Shown here: piece after piece, positions 12,952 to 24,600 of the stretch
Numbering within the stretch: the stretch's first letter is position 1
How the letters are laid out: every line of letters begins with the position of its first letter
Assembly (NCBI GenBank): GCA_037576195.1
Contig: CM075103.1
Location: forward strand, 31,518,723 to 31,582,722
Direction: 5' to 3'
Origin: Phytoseiulus persimilis
Taxonomy: Eukaryota > Arthropoda > Arachnida > Mesostigmata > Phytoseiidae
Length of the DNA stretch: 64,000 bases
Notes under the pieces: generated by a model
Told to the model about the DNA's origin: nothing
Database searches by the model: none
What the model saw: the letters and a program-made list of their open reading frames with translations, nothing else
Translations under genes and position numbers: made by a program

Positions 12952-15900
12952 AGAGTGTGGTTCGTTTTCGCGCTCTGCCGTGATCCACCATGACGTGCAA
13001 CACGTTGATGACGTTGTTACTCAGTGTCCCTGAGGAACAAAGGAACTCAGCTTGAAGTGACAGCCTAACGACTTCGCAGTCCGCGTGTTTCGGCCGTTTT
13101 TACTCCGTTAAAGAGCGCTTCCATTTTTCGGGAATCTGCTACGCGTCGTTGTCCCCCCGGCTTCGTACGCCGCGGACAATAGTTCTCCCGTACTTTAACA
13201 GACACCGAGGACGCTGTGCTTTTGACGAGGCGGGCGCGAAGGCTTGTTTTCACCAGATGCCGATCGGCCCATCAAGCGGTTGTGCAGTCCATCACAACCC
13301 GGAGCTACTCGTGGAGGACTCGTCTGAAATCGATCCGAGAAACTACAAAATCAGAGAGGACGTTCGGGAGCGGAGATCAGAGTCGAGAATTTCACAATCA
13401 TCGCAACCGGAGCCGTACGGCGCGAGCGACTCAAGTGACGACCAGAACATTCACCAAAGATCCGCATTGCTCACGACGGTCGTGCTCAGAAGGAATGTGA
13501 CTTCTGAGCGATTTCGTGAACTCGTCTATTTAGTCGCCAGAGAAGCACTGAGGCGGCAAATTTCGAGCCGGAGGAATTGTGCTCAAGACGCGCATTGTGA
13601 GGCTCTGTGGTTGCTTTAATAGATCTCTAATGGCGGATCGCAGGTGTGAATTCACCTTTTTCACCAGATGCCTCGAGCACAATACTTCCGTGAGAGATCT
13701 CTTTGTCCATGATCGGTGGAGTGCAAATACAGCTTGGCTTGCGTTTGAAAAAATCTCCTGTTTGTTTAACGCTCAAGTTCGTCTCAATTTCGTGTGTGGG
13801 GGAGTTCATGAGCTCGGGCGACCGAGCGAGCAAGATGATCGTTTCGATCCTCATCGCTCAATGACAAGACACTACATCCTTTCCGGCTGCTATACGAACG
13901 CAGCCACGAGCAATCAACTGAGCCGATATTTTCGTTTCAGCCATTCAACTCGAGTTCTGCTCCGTGGAGAACTCCTTCTTGATTTCGAAGATCGAACCAA
14001 AACAATTCGTGTCCATCGATAAAAAGCAGAGATGTGAGAGTGTTCGAAAACATACGTCTGCTTCGTCAAGTGGGAGGTTTCCGTACGAAGTGTATAAATA
14101 TTTGAGATCCTCGAAGCGTTTCCTCCGGAAACGAAACTCGCCCATCGATGTGCAGTCATACTTCGCTTGTTCGCGGTTGAAAGACTGATTAATTGGCCCG
14201 GCATCGAGCGTTTGGCGTGGCAAAGGCTCATTTAAAACACAGGCTCATTTACCTAACACTGTTATCGGTTCTAGGAGAGAAAAACGTCGGAGCCTTCCGG
14301 CCAACTTGATATTACTTCATTCGGAACGAATAGGTTGCCCGTTACCGGGGCTCCGAAGATGCTGCCACGAGTCCTCCGTCTTCGCTTCACTGGAGAAGGA
14401 CCGCGACCGGAGGCGACGAGATCGTTACTGCGGACTCGCTGTGTCGACTACGGACGTTGTCGCGTCCGCGCAACTGAGGCGAGGATAGAGGTGTCAGGAA
14501 CAACGAGGCTTCGACCCGTGGCGCGGTTTCAAGGTCGAGATCACTGGGACAAGTGGCTCTGGAAACTTGTCGGGAGCAGAGCCTCCGGTGTTTTCACAAT
14601 CAGTTTTCGCAATTCTAGGGGCAGCCTTTTCTGCTAAACGGCAGTCTCCTCCTCATCTGAGTAGGATCCTCCCGTGACTGTCGATGACTCTTCGGAACCA
14701 TGTCGGAGCGCCTTGCCAACTCAGAGCTTCCTCGGTTGATTTTGCCGAACCAATCTGTTAGCGACCCCGTCGTTGCCATCCTCGCTCACAAAATTTGTAT
14801 ACGCCTGTTTGAGTGTCCTTCCCCTTAGTAGCAGCCCCATGACTTCCTCTCATCCGACCCGCAGCGATTTTTCCATGGAACGAATCGACCGACTTCTTCC
14901 GATGGTGGGCATAAGGTGGTTGGTTTTATCTGTACGTTCTCGATGCGCATTCGTTCTCGATGTCCCCTCCCATGTGACAAAGAATTGTTTCAGGCCTTTG
15001 CTTGGTTTGAATGATCAGAAGCAGTCATCCGATATTTCTCGTCAATTCTAACGAAGTGGGCCAGCCCCAGGACGGTCGCCCTACAGGAAGCAGACGGAGT
15101 GATGGATCAATACTCCAAGTGACCGTACATGTGACGATGTCTCACAATGCGCCCAGAATCTGTGACGCAATGAATCGGCAGCACCATTCGCGAAGAGCGC
15201 TACAGCGTTATTGGGACTGATTGCTTCCAGCGATTGCCCTCCCCTGCAGTGAAGTCGCACTCGTAAACCATTACGCTCGATGAGTTTGGTTCAGGACTCA
15301 CTCTCTCGCGAGGTGGGAGCAGATAGATGGTTACTTGTCGTGAGACTCGCCTCACGGGGACGGCGAAATCCGAGGAAGCTGTTTTCGCACTGCCGCGTGG
15401 AAGCGGCATCCCGAATGCTATTCACTCATGCCGAGGAGACGAATCGTCTCGTTCTTATCTCGGCTCCTGTCCGTCCTCCGCATTTCGTTGGCTTTGTTCC
15501 AAAGCTTCTTTTCAGCTTCATCCTCGGTCTGCGTTATCAGTCTCCGTTAGCATATTGGAGGCGGCACCTTCCGAGACGCTGAGAGTCAGCGAGATTCGAG
15601 GAGTTGTGCGGGATGATGAAACGTTTCGCGCGGAAATCGCAGGCCTTCCTCGTATACTGGCACTCTTACAACGCGCTCGACTGTTTGGAGTTTGCGCATG
15701 CGAACTCCCGACGCTTTCCACAGCGTCCCGGAATGCTTGCGATGAACGGAACAGCACGCTGTGCTCTCGTCACCCGGAACGCCGACGAGTAGTCTATTTT
15801 GTCCGTCGAGTAGAACAATCCATCCTCGGGAAATACCCTGAGTCTGATCGCATCTGTCTGAGGTATCCAACGAGGAGGGCCACGCCCAGTCGTGCAGCTG

Positions 15901-17722
15901 ACAGTCGGTATCGAGAAACGTCGGTTCATATGAGAACGATGCATGGCTTAACTACGTGCGGAACTTGCGCCAAGCCTGACCCATGAGATTGAACATCTCC
16001 TCGAACGTACTTCCATCGGGAATCATCTCCTCGTCACGTCTGTCCTGCATGCATCATCAACAGTCATGAAGAATGGTAGGTCGAAGTGACGGGAAAGGGA
16101 ATTATCGGCATCCGGAACGGCCGCGAAACTAGGTGTTGGTCGCCCGGAACGTCCGCTCTCCTCGACGTTTGAATCTTCGTGTACTGTGCGTGAAACGAGA
16201 GCTTCATATTTCGAGCACGTGAACTGGAGAGCTAGTCCGATGCGAGAATGGCTCCTTGAGTACCTGAAATTCCAAGGAAACCCAGAATGCGAAGAAGTGT
16301 CAGGTCTGGCTCGAATAGTTCCACAAAGTTTTTCTCATTCATGTCTCAAGATAGCTCCCACCTGATTCGTTTCCACTGATCTACCATTGATTCATCCGAA
16401 TGTTGAGAAATTCGGGGATCATCTCCTCTGGAAGAAAGTTCTCCGTCTGGCGTGGAATGAGCCGACAGTCACATACGTTCGCGTCCTCAGATCTGACCAC
16501 AGTGACTCCCTCGATATCTGACTCATTAAAACTTGGGAACCGCGTTGGCGAATCCCGGCGGCGGAATTCTTCTCTTGGGGGCTTCTCGAAAACCGGAACC
16601 CCCGCATCTTCCTCCGAGCCTTCCGCACGTGCGTGCTGATGTGGAAGTGCCGGCCAATTAGGAGGAACACGATACGTCGCGACCCTCGAAGCTGGTTTAA
16701 CGTTATGCCCAGACCTTATTCCCTTATTACGGAACATACGGATGAATTGGAAAACACCCTAAGACTGCCGTGCAGACTGATTGAATTATTCGGGGTGTTC
16801 TACGCATTATCCATATACTTCGAGAAACTGAAAAATCAGATATAGTTTTGTCGGTCTGACGTAAGAACACTCGGCAATTCGATGGCCTCTGAGCTTTGTT
16901 GCTCGCTCCGCCGGAGAATATTTCCAGCTTGAGGTCATTGCTCGCGACCGACTCCCTCGCAGACGGAGACCATTGTTCAAATTACCGGAAACGGAGCATC
17001 GTCGTTCATTAACTTCGGCTATCGGACCCGTTTGTTTTGGGAATACTCGACCTGTTTTGCGCACGAGCAGACTACGACACGCTTCCGTACAGAGGAGAGG
17101 GAAACGAGGACAGAGTAACACTAATCGGCATCGTTCTAGATACAGGAGGTACAGTGGTGATAGCTGCGGTCTTACCGCTCGCGTAGGAAAATGAGAATTC
17201 GAATGTTGCCGCCCCTTCGCCTGTCGCGCTCTCTGTCGGGAGGGGCTTCATCAGATTTTTCGTCCCGTAACCTTTCAGAATCCCTCATTTATGATCCCTC
17301 GGAAGAGTGAGTCCACTCAGGAGCTGAGCTGAAGGCAGCAAGAAATCTCCTGAGAGATAATATCACTTTTTCAATCGGCCGAATCCAGCATGGACGGGAT
17401 GTCGATGCCGTGTTCGATCACGTTTCAGTGCGAACCTCGTTGTCCGTTTTCCGACATTCGAACGTCGGCAGCGTGGCGCGCGCCGAGAAGCCCTCGTTGA
17501 ACACCTGATGTCCTTTCTTCTCAGAGCGGCGTCGTGAATCTGTTTGGAAGCCCATCACATCCGCCGTTTAACTCGAGTTCGATCTAGTTCAAGGTGCGGG
17601 ACCTATCTGAGCGCTTTCGTCGAATCAATCCCATGAGCCCGATCGTGATGACGGCCGATTCAATCCCACTCCTAGGGCTGAACTGAGACTCGTTTCCCCA
17701 ACAGGTTCTCCAACATTCCGAA
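12952..17722. other. No supportable gene; upstream region of the Argonaute gene
   Basis: Open frames here (for example 219 codons at 15,327-15,986 on +) have overlapping open frames on the other strand and no recognisable family, so I treat them as chance. Just before the Argonaute ATG an acceptor-like site (cgtttccccaacag, ending at 17,704) suggests that a 5' UTR intron may end there, with the promoter and non-coding first exon further left. I see no TATA box or other element I would defend. Confidence 0.4.
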
Positions 17723-20700
17723 ATGGAAGACGACCTATCCGAGCTGCTGAAAATCTATGGCGTTGGCGCGGCACCGACAAGGAAAGCGGTTCAAGCTGGC
17801 ACCATGGGCCGCCCGATTCAACTTCTCTCGAATCTCTACAATGTAGCTGTGCAAGCTCCGACACTCTATCGGTACGAAGTCAACATCAGCAAGGTGGATG
17901 CGAAATCAACGACGGGATTCAGGAACTCGAAGAGGAGCGTGACATCCGTGAAACTCAACCACCGCGCAGTGATTCAACTCGCTCGAGGAGGGCATCTTGG
18001 CAGTTGCGTACCGGCGTACGACGGCCGGAGTATCATGTACCTGCGGCAAAAACTTCCCGAGTCGGCAACTTCAGCCATAGTGACCGTGAATCTGGACGAG
18101 GACGCAGACTGCGACGAGTTCGCTCGGAAATCTCAGTTCGAAATCAGTTTGAAAGAAGTCGGCCCTCTCTCGCTGAGAACCTTCAATCCCGAGGTTGTGC
18201 AGGCGTTGGATATCATCGTGCGCACGGGGCCGCTCACCGAGCCGGGGATCGTTCCGGTGGGTCGATCGTTTTTCACGCGGACGATCTCGAGTGACACGGC
18301 CATGAGAGGCTGCAGAGAGCTCTGGTTCGGGTACTTCTGCTCGATCCGACCGGGACAGTGGAAACCCATGCTCAACGTGAATCTCTCCGCCACCCTTTTT
18401 CATGAGAGCCTCCCGTTGGTCGATTACGTCTGCAAGTTCTTCAACAAAAACAGCCCCGAGGAGCTCAAGAACGGTTTGAAGAACTACGAGCAAGAAACGC
18501 TGAAGAGGGAACTGCAGGGAGTCAAGATCAAGGTGAATCCTACTTTTTGCCAACGCTGTTCCGACCCACGATCGCGACTCGCCGATTCGCATACCTTCTC
18601 GCCATTCCTTTCCTGTGTCCAACAAGTGAATACGGTTCTATTTCTAGGTGACACATCTGCCGTACAGACGCCAGTACAAGGTCGCCGGTGTCTCGAAGAA
18701 AGGGGCGATGGACTACACTTTCGACGTCAACGGCACTCGAGTCAGCGTCGCTGAGTACTTCGAAAAACACTACGGGATCCAACTTCAATATCCTGCATTG
18801 CAGTGTGTGGAGACCCTCGCCAAAGACGGAAACAAAAACTATATACCGATGGAAGTGTGCGAAACGATCCAAGGGCAACATGCGAAAATGGTCAACCCCG
18901 ATCAAACCGCCGTTCTCATCCGAAAGACTGCTCTGTCGCCAATTGAGCGGTTCCAGAACATCGATAAGTTCGTCAAAAAAGTTGTTCATCAAGACGCAGC
19001 CGCCCATCTCAAGGAATTCGGGCTACAGGTCAGGGAATCGTCGCTTTTTCTTGACTCCATCCACGAATTTTCGTCCGCCACATTTTGCCGTTGTCCTATT
19101 TATCGACGAAGTAAATTCGCGAACGGTTTCAGGTCGATATGAAACCGGTTCAAGTCCGAGGCAGGCTCTTGAATGCTCCTGAACTCGAGATCGGAAAGAA
19201 GGACTGTATAAAACCTCGAGACGGATACTGGAGGATGGATAACAGACGTCAGTTTTTCGCCGGAGCCGAACTTTCGTGCTGGGGCGTGGCCGACTGCCAC
19301 GGATCTAAGCGCGTCGCTGAATTCACGAAGAATATCGAACAAATCGGCAACAACCTTGGCATGAAAATACAGCCACCGGCGTTCGTCAAGAGCTATCAAA
19401 GAGTTCCCGTAAAAAAGATGCTGTCGGAGATCAAGAGTCAATATCCGCAAATCGTGATGACAGTCGTCATCATGGGCCGAGACACCGAGTACGAGGTCAT
19501 CAAACAGCTGAGCGAGAACGACGAAACGCTTCTGATGATAACCCAGTGCATAAGGGGACCAAATTTAGAAAGCAAGAAGTGCGACAATAACTTCATGATA
19601 AATGTCCTCATGAAGATGAACACGAAGCTTGGTGGCATGAATAACTCCTTGACTAAGGTACCCGCGTGCATGAGGGAGCCTTACATCGTTTTTGGAGCTG
19701 ACGTCTCTCACCCGGGCCCAATGAATAAAGTGCAGCCATCGATTGCCGCTGTCGTCGGCAGCCTGGACTCGACGCCTTCCCAATATCATACCGTAACCAG
19801 CTTCCAGAGGAGCTCCACTTGCAATCGGCTGGAATACATCGCCAATCTCAAAGTAATGATCAAAGAGTGCTTGAGGGCATTCTATCGCCGGAACCACACG
19901 AAGCCGAAGACTTTACTCTTCTTCCGAGACGGCGTGTCCGACAGCCAATTCGAGGCCGTGCGAGCTTTCGAAATTCTGCAGGTATTCGAATATTTCCCTC
20001 ATGCTCCGTTCATGTGTGTGTCCGGTCAGGAAGGGGGGGGGGGCTCCGTGACTTATCCGCTTCGGGATCTTCGCATTCTTCTGTCCCACGATCCCGGAGC
20101 GTTCTTCTCCACGGATTCCGTACGTCGCTCGGCTGTGTAGATGCTCAAACACTTCTGATTCTGTGCAAAAAAGTCTCGACTCTCCGCATTTTCCGGAAGA
20201 CAGCTTTAGCGAATCCCACTCACCACCACCATCATCACCATATGACGTCAGAATGCCTTTTAATGATCCAACCGATCCGCGTATTCCGGGAGATCCTCTC
20301 GCGTTTCGTGCGGAAAATCGGCCAAATAGCCCTCCCGCTGATCGCCATCATCATATTGTTGGTCATCATCATTGCGATGTACTTTGGCCTCAATTTTTAC
20401 GGTGACGGAACACCAGCAAATCATATCCGCCTCAAGTTGAGTCCTGGGAAGAGGAAATCAGACATCCCATAACGAGCGATTGAGACTCTCGGTTATTTTC
20501 GGACCTTGCTATCGACTGAGCTGCGATTGCCGCAGCGCAATCACGCGTCGTTCGTCGCGTCAACTTCTCCAGGACCTCTCGCCCGAAGGGATCGCAAACA
20601 GGCCAAACCTCTTTCAATACGAGTGAGGGTTTAAGCTTGGAAACGGGGTTGGAATTAAGCCTCGTACTTCCTCTCTCTCAGCCACGAGGTCACGGGTGAA

Positions 20701-21691
20701 TCACGGCAGTTCGACTCTCTGCACCGATGGTATATCTGCAAAACCGTGGTGATGGGGACAACAACGAAGTTGATGGTGGCGATTAGTTTGTTCGTCGTCC
20801 TTTTCCCCGTTATGGAACGATCGCTCGGAACGAACCCATTTCCACTCGGTCCTCGGGGGTGCGTCGCGACTTTCTGTCTATAGCGTATCTGAATGATCCA
20901 AGGGCGAACTGGTTCCGGTGCGGTTTGCGCGCGAACTAGGAGAGCCAACTGATAAGCCGCCTCATGGCGGCTCATGGTTTCGACCTCGAAAGCTTGATAT
21001 TGGAATGGGATGAAATCCCCTGACGGAGGAAAGGCTCGGATGGAGTGCGCTGGCGGCTCACGAAAATCCGAAACGAAAACAGTCTTGGTGTCCTGAAAAT
21101 TGAAGATAATTACAACTTGATTGCTTACAGATTCGAATGGCATGCAAGGAGCTCCAGGACGACTATGAGCCGCCGCTCACGTTCATCGTTGTTCAGAAAC
21201 GTCATCAAGTTCGCTTCAAGCCACTCAACGATGCGGAGGGCCAGGGCCGACACAAGAACATTCCCGCGGGAACCGTCATCGAAGACACAGTGACGCATCC
21301 GGTGAACTTCGACTACTTCCTCTGTTCCCACGCAGGGATCCAGGGCACTTCCAAGCCGGCGCACTACCAAGTCCTGCACGATGACGCCAACCGTTCCGCT
21401 GATGAGCTTCAGGCCATTTCCTACAACCTGTGCCATGTCTACGGCCGCTGTTCTCGCTCTGTTTCCATTCCGGCTCCGGTCTATTACGCGCATTTGGCGG
21501 CTGCACGGGCGAAGGATCATTTCAAGGCGGCAGACATCCATACCTCGTCGACGTCTGACCGTTCCTCGGGCATCGAATCGGGCTCCAGTTTACTCCAGAG
21601 GGAGATCGGTCGAGACATGGATCTGTACGACTTGAAGCGACGTAGCAGCAACGTTGATGCTCGGATGAGGGATTATCTTTACTACGTTTAA
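17723..21691 (+). CDS. AGO: Argonaute protein (AGO subfamily), complete, four exons
   Basis: This is a small-RNA-guided silencing effector. Exons are 17,723-18,532, 18,648-19,028, 19,133-19,981 and 21,131-21,691, all joined in phase 0 and giving 866 aa. In order it has an N domain (GRPIQL near residue 29), PAZ (about 215-350; YGIQLQYPALQC, then IPMEVCETIQGQ), MID (about 400-540) and PIWI (to about 835). The 5'-phosphate pocket is present: Y517, K521, Q535, K562. The slicer tetrad is complete: D587 (GADVSHP), E631 (NRLEYIAN), D663 (FFRDGVSDSQF) and H758 (PAHYQVL). Introns 1 and 2 are about 100 bp, while intron 3 is 1,149 bp and holds a small ORF and a G11 run. The C-terminus ends YLYYV rather than the usual MYFA-like end. 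Sequence divergence suggests an siRNA-type (AGO2-like) or lineage-expanded copy rather than the miRNA AGO1, but this is not proven. Cytoplasmic RISC action is inferred from the family. Confidence 0.97.
20033..20043 (+). repeat. Poly-G run of 11 in Argonaute intron 3
   Basis: Eleven consecutive G start 51 nt downstream of the intron 3 donor (19,982). Such runs can act as intronic splicing enhancers or be unstable in sequencing. Its length may therefore be inexact. Confidence 0.85.
20242..20472 (+). CDS. Candidate small membrane-protein ORF nested in Argonaute intron 3
   Basis: A 76-codon frame starts at an ATG inside the long third intron of the Argonaute gene, on the same strand. It has a basic amphipathic N-terminal part, one strongly hydrophobic segment (about residues 28-50, core LPLIAIIILLVIIIAMYFG) and a short basic tail, giving a classic single-pass topology. 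In-frame codons upstream give a His-rich run (CACCACCACCATCATCACCAT), so the frame may extend left as an exon. An overlapping frame (20,163-20,405) encodes a Pro/His-rich polar stretch, so one of the two frames may be the real one, or neither. It could be a nested gene, an alternative terminal exon or chance. I recognise no family. Confidence 0.25.
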   Translation: MTSECLLMIQPIRVFREILSRFVRKIGQIALPLIAIIILLVIIIAMYFGLNFYGDGTPANHIRLKLSPGKRKSDIP

Positions 21692-24600
21692 TGTTCTGTT
21701 CGGAAACCTTCCGAAAATCGTCTATGCTTGAAACGGCGCCTCGACCATTCGTGATCATAACGCTCTCTCCCGTGAATAGACACGTTGTGAAATTCACGGA
21801 CGGAATACAAACTTCGCGCGTTCTTCAATCGCTTTGATGAGTTTCTTGTTCGGGATCTAATTCGGGAAGGGAACCCAACAGATAACGGCGTTAACGGAAT
21901 CCCCTCAGGTCCCTGACGAAATCAATCATTTCCCGAAGGCCTGCAATACGAAAAGCTGACAGCGGGCTCGAAGTCGAAGCGTCCTGGCGGACTCGGGTAC
22001 TTTGATGCTATGTGAAGCTCTCGGGATCCATGTCATCACGGGAAGTCATACCGACGAGTCTGGGATCGTTTTGTTCGACAATACTTTCATGCTTCGATGA
22101 GTGGCTCCCTGATTCTCAAAGGAGCATCTGCCGAAAACTGCCATGACCACCATCGATGTAGTTTCAATTAAAACCATGCGCTCGCTTCGATCCGATGCGA
22201 CCGCCATATGACAGCCATCAGAGCTCAAGTCACCGACTACATCGCAATCCGACTGAGGGAGCGAAACTCGCAACTCGATCGGCTCTGCTCTGGAGGCACA
22301 ATGCGGTCTTGGCAGAGATGGCGGAAGAGAACTTACTCGCTGTTCATCGAAAGCTGAACGTCGAGGATCGCTTGATGATTTACCTGTTCCGTCCAAGCCG
22401 CCGGGATTCCGAATCCCGTGGAAGTTGGGTCGGAATCCGTGCAGGCGCTGACGCGCGTCCCCCTGTTGATGCAACAGAGGACGATCATTAGGGGATTCAT
22501 CGGAGGAGCTCCGTAGCAAATGTATGGCATGCAACAGTCTTCGTATGTCAATTGTCCTGCCGTAAGTGTAACTCTATACCCGCCAGATGGGGTATTAGTT
22601 ACAGAGATCAGTGCCCGCTCGCATACAAGGGATAATCCCCAGCCGTTTGTTCGATCGTCGTTCGAAGCTCCGCTTGGCTACAGACGAGGCCGAGAAGAGG
22701 AGAGATGACTTCAAAGTCACTCACTCCGCTGTTGCGGATCACTGCTTTGAGCTCATTGACTCCGCTCGGGGTCTTCTTTTTGTGCCGTAGCAGACTGATG
22801 TCTCGCGCGTTCCTGTCGGTCGCTCGGTTGTACGTTGCTGGAGACTTGCTTCATTCGAACTCGTTGAGAGCTTCATTCGTAACGAGCCAGAGGTGCCCAG
22901 AGATTTCCCCATGTTCGATGCTTTTTACCTCCGGAATTTCACCATCATGGTGATTTTGCGACGATTCTGATCCTCGGATATTTATATTCGACGGAATGAC
23001 TTTTCGTGACCGCGGCCTCTGCTACCTTCGGCTCGATTGGAACCGCCTGTTCCTCTTTGAGCGTGATGTTTTCGGCCTCAGAACATACCGTCATAAAGCT
23101 GTGACAGGAACAATATTGCCTCGTTAGGCCACTGATGGACCCTTCAGGGGGTACAGGCGCGGGAGCAGCTCCTCGTCGACTCGGACAGTTTTCAAACGTG
23201 CAATTCCAGCCTCGTTCCCTCTGCCGTTCGGGGCACGACCAGGCCCGCACCGGAAGCGTGAAAGCTCTCATCGTTCAGGTTGTTGAGCATGCAACGCCGT
23301 AACATCCATTCAGGACATTGATACTCGCACCAAATCAGATCAGGAACCACGTCCTCGAGAAGTAAAAAACGCGCTTCACGGGAGAAACGTCAAGGAGAGC
23401 TTCAGGAAATCATGACTGTACAGAAATGGACCAAAAAGTTCAAAACATCGGCCTGTATGTGGTCCCTCAATGGGCGAAACAATTCTGCGATCCTACGAGT
23501 CTCTCAGGAATCGGGTCCCATGTCTCCGCGATGCGAGCAGACTTCGTCCAGTGTCTGGGGCTTCTTCAAGGCTCCGAGGACTCGCCGTGCTCCGGGACTC
23601 GACATGCACGATTCCAATACGATCGAGTTGCGTCTCACCTGGTGCTGATAAATCCCCTGTATCAAACCTCGGGTTGACATTCAGATCCATAACGAGATGC
23701 GAGGCAACCTTCTCATCCGGAGCACAACTTTATGTCCATGTTTTCAGGGCAAGTTATTGACATTCACGAAAAGGTTCCGGATCAACTTTGTGCTCTTCAG
23801 GATGGCGTGGATGAATGACAAGTCGAACGAAACTTGGATTCATGCAATAAGCGCCGTACTTCCGTTTCTGTATGGTTCCAGATATTCAAAGCCTTTTTTT
23901 TGTTCACAAATCGCTGAATCGAGATTCATTGTTCGGTGCGGTACCGTCTCCATTTCAACGAGGGCAACACTCATCCTTTGTGCCATCAATCACAGGATCT
24001 CATCCAGATGGTATTCAGTAGTGACAGTGTTCCCATTCCAGTTCTGCGACAACGGTAGGAATCGGTGTTGGTTGTCTCCTCCAGTAATGATGCCCGCGAT
24101 CTCCACGAGGAAACTCTGAGGAGTCTGACTCGTTGATTCGAACCCGGTAGTCGTAGAATCTTGTATTTTGCTGAGAGTCAATCTCATATGTTGGGTTGAG
24201 CATTGTGCATCACCGAATTCGGGACTCGTTCGGGATTTCGCCAAATCCACTTCGAATGGAAATGACACATTTTTTCCGAGCGAACCGAGAACGAGAAATT
24301 GCGGTGATTTCGAGTGCGGCGCGATCGCACTGGAAAATCTCGGCGTCGATCCAGAGACAAAAATACACTGGTGGCCACCTGGAGGCTGCCGTGGAGGACG
24401 TGTAGACACTCGGAGCTTGAAATCAAATTTTTCGCCGAAGATTGCGGAGAGTGCAATCTTGTTGGTGATGTGCGAGTAGACAAGCGACGAAATCCTCGCT
24501 GAGCAACTGAACGAGTGTCCCACCGAAGAGATGTGTGAAAACCAGCACCGATCAACTCGCAACGTTGGGAGCGACTTCTACGGCTCGCAGGAAGGCCGCT

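Noticed and set aside
15327..15986. 219-codon open frame on +
   Set aside because: Overlaps open frames on the other strand, has no recognisable domain and has arginine/serine-rich chance composition. Lengths like this are expected occasionally in 64 kb.
18071..18625. 184-codon open frame antisense to Argonaute exon 1
   Set aside because: It is a shadow of the real coding strand.
23990..24562. 190-codon minus-strand frame resembling an extracellular domain
   Set aside because: Compared by eye with CUB and protease folds; the cysteine pattern does not fit, and overlapping frames on both strands are open.
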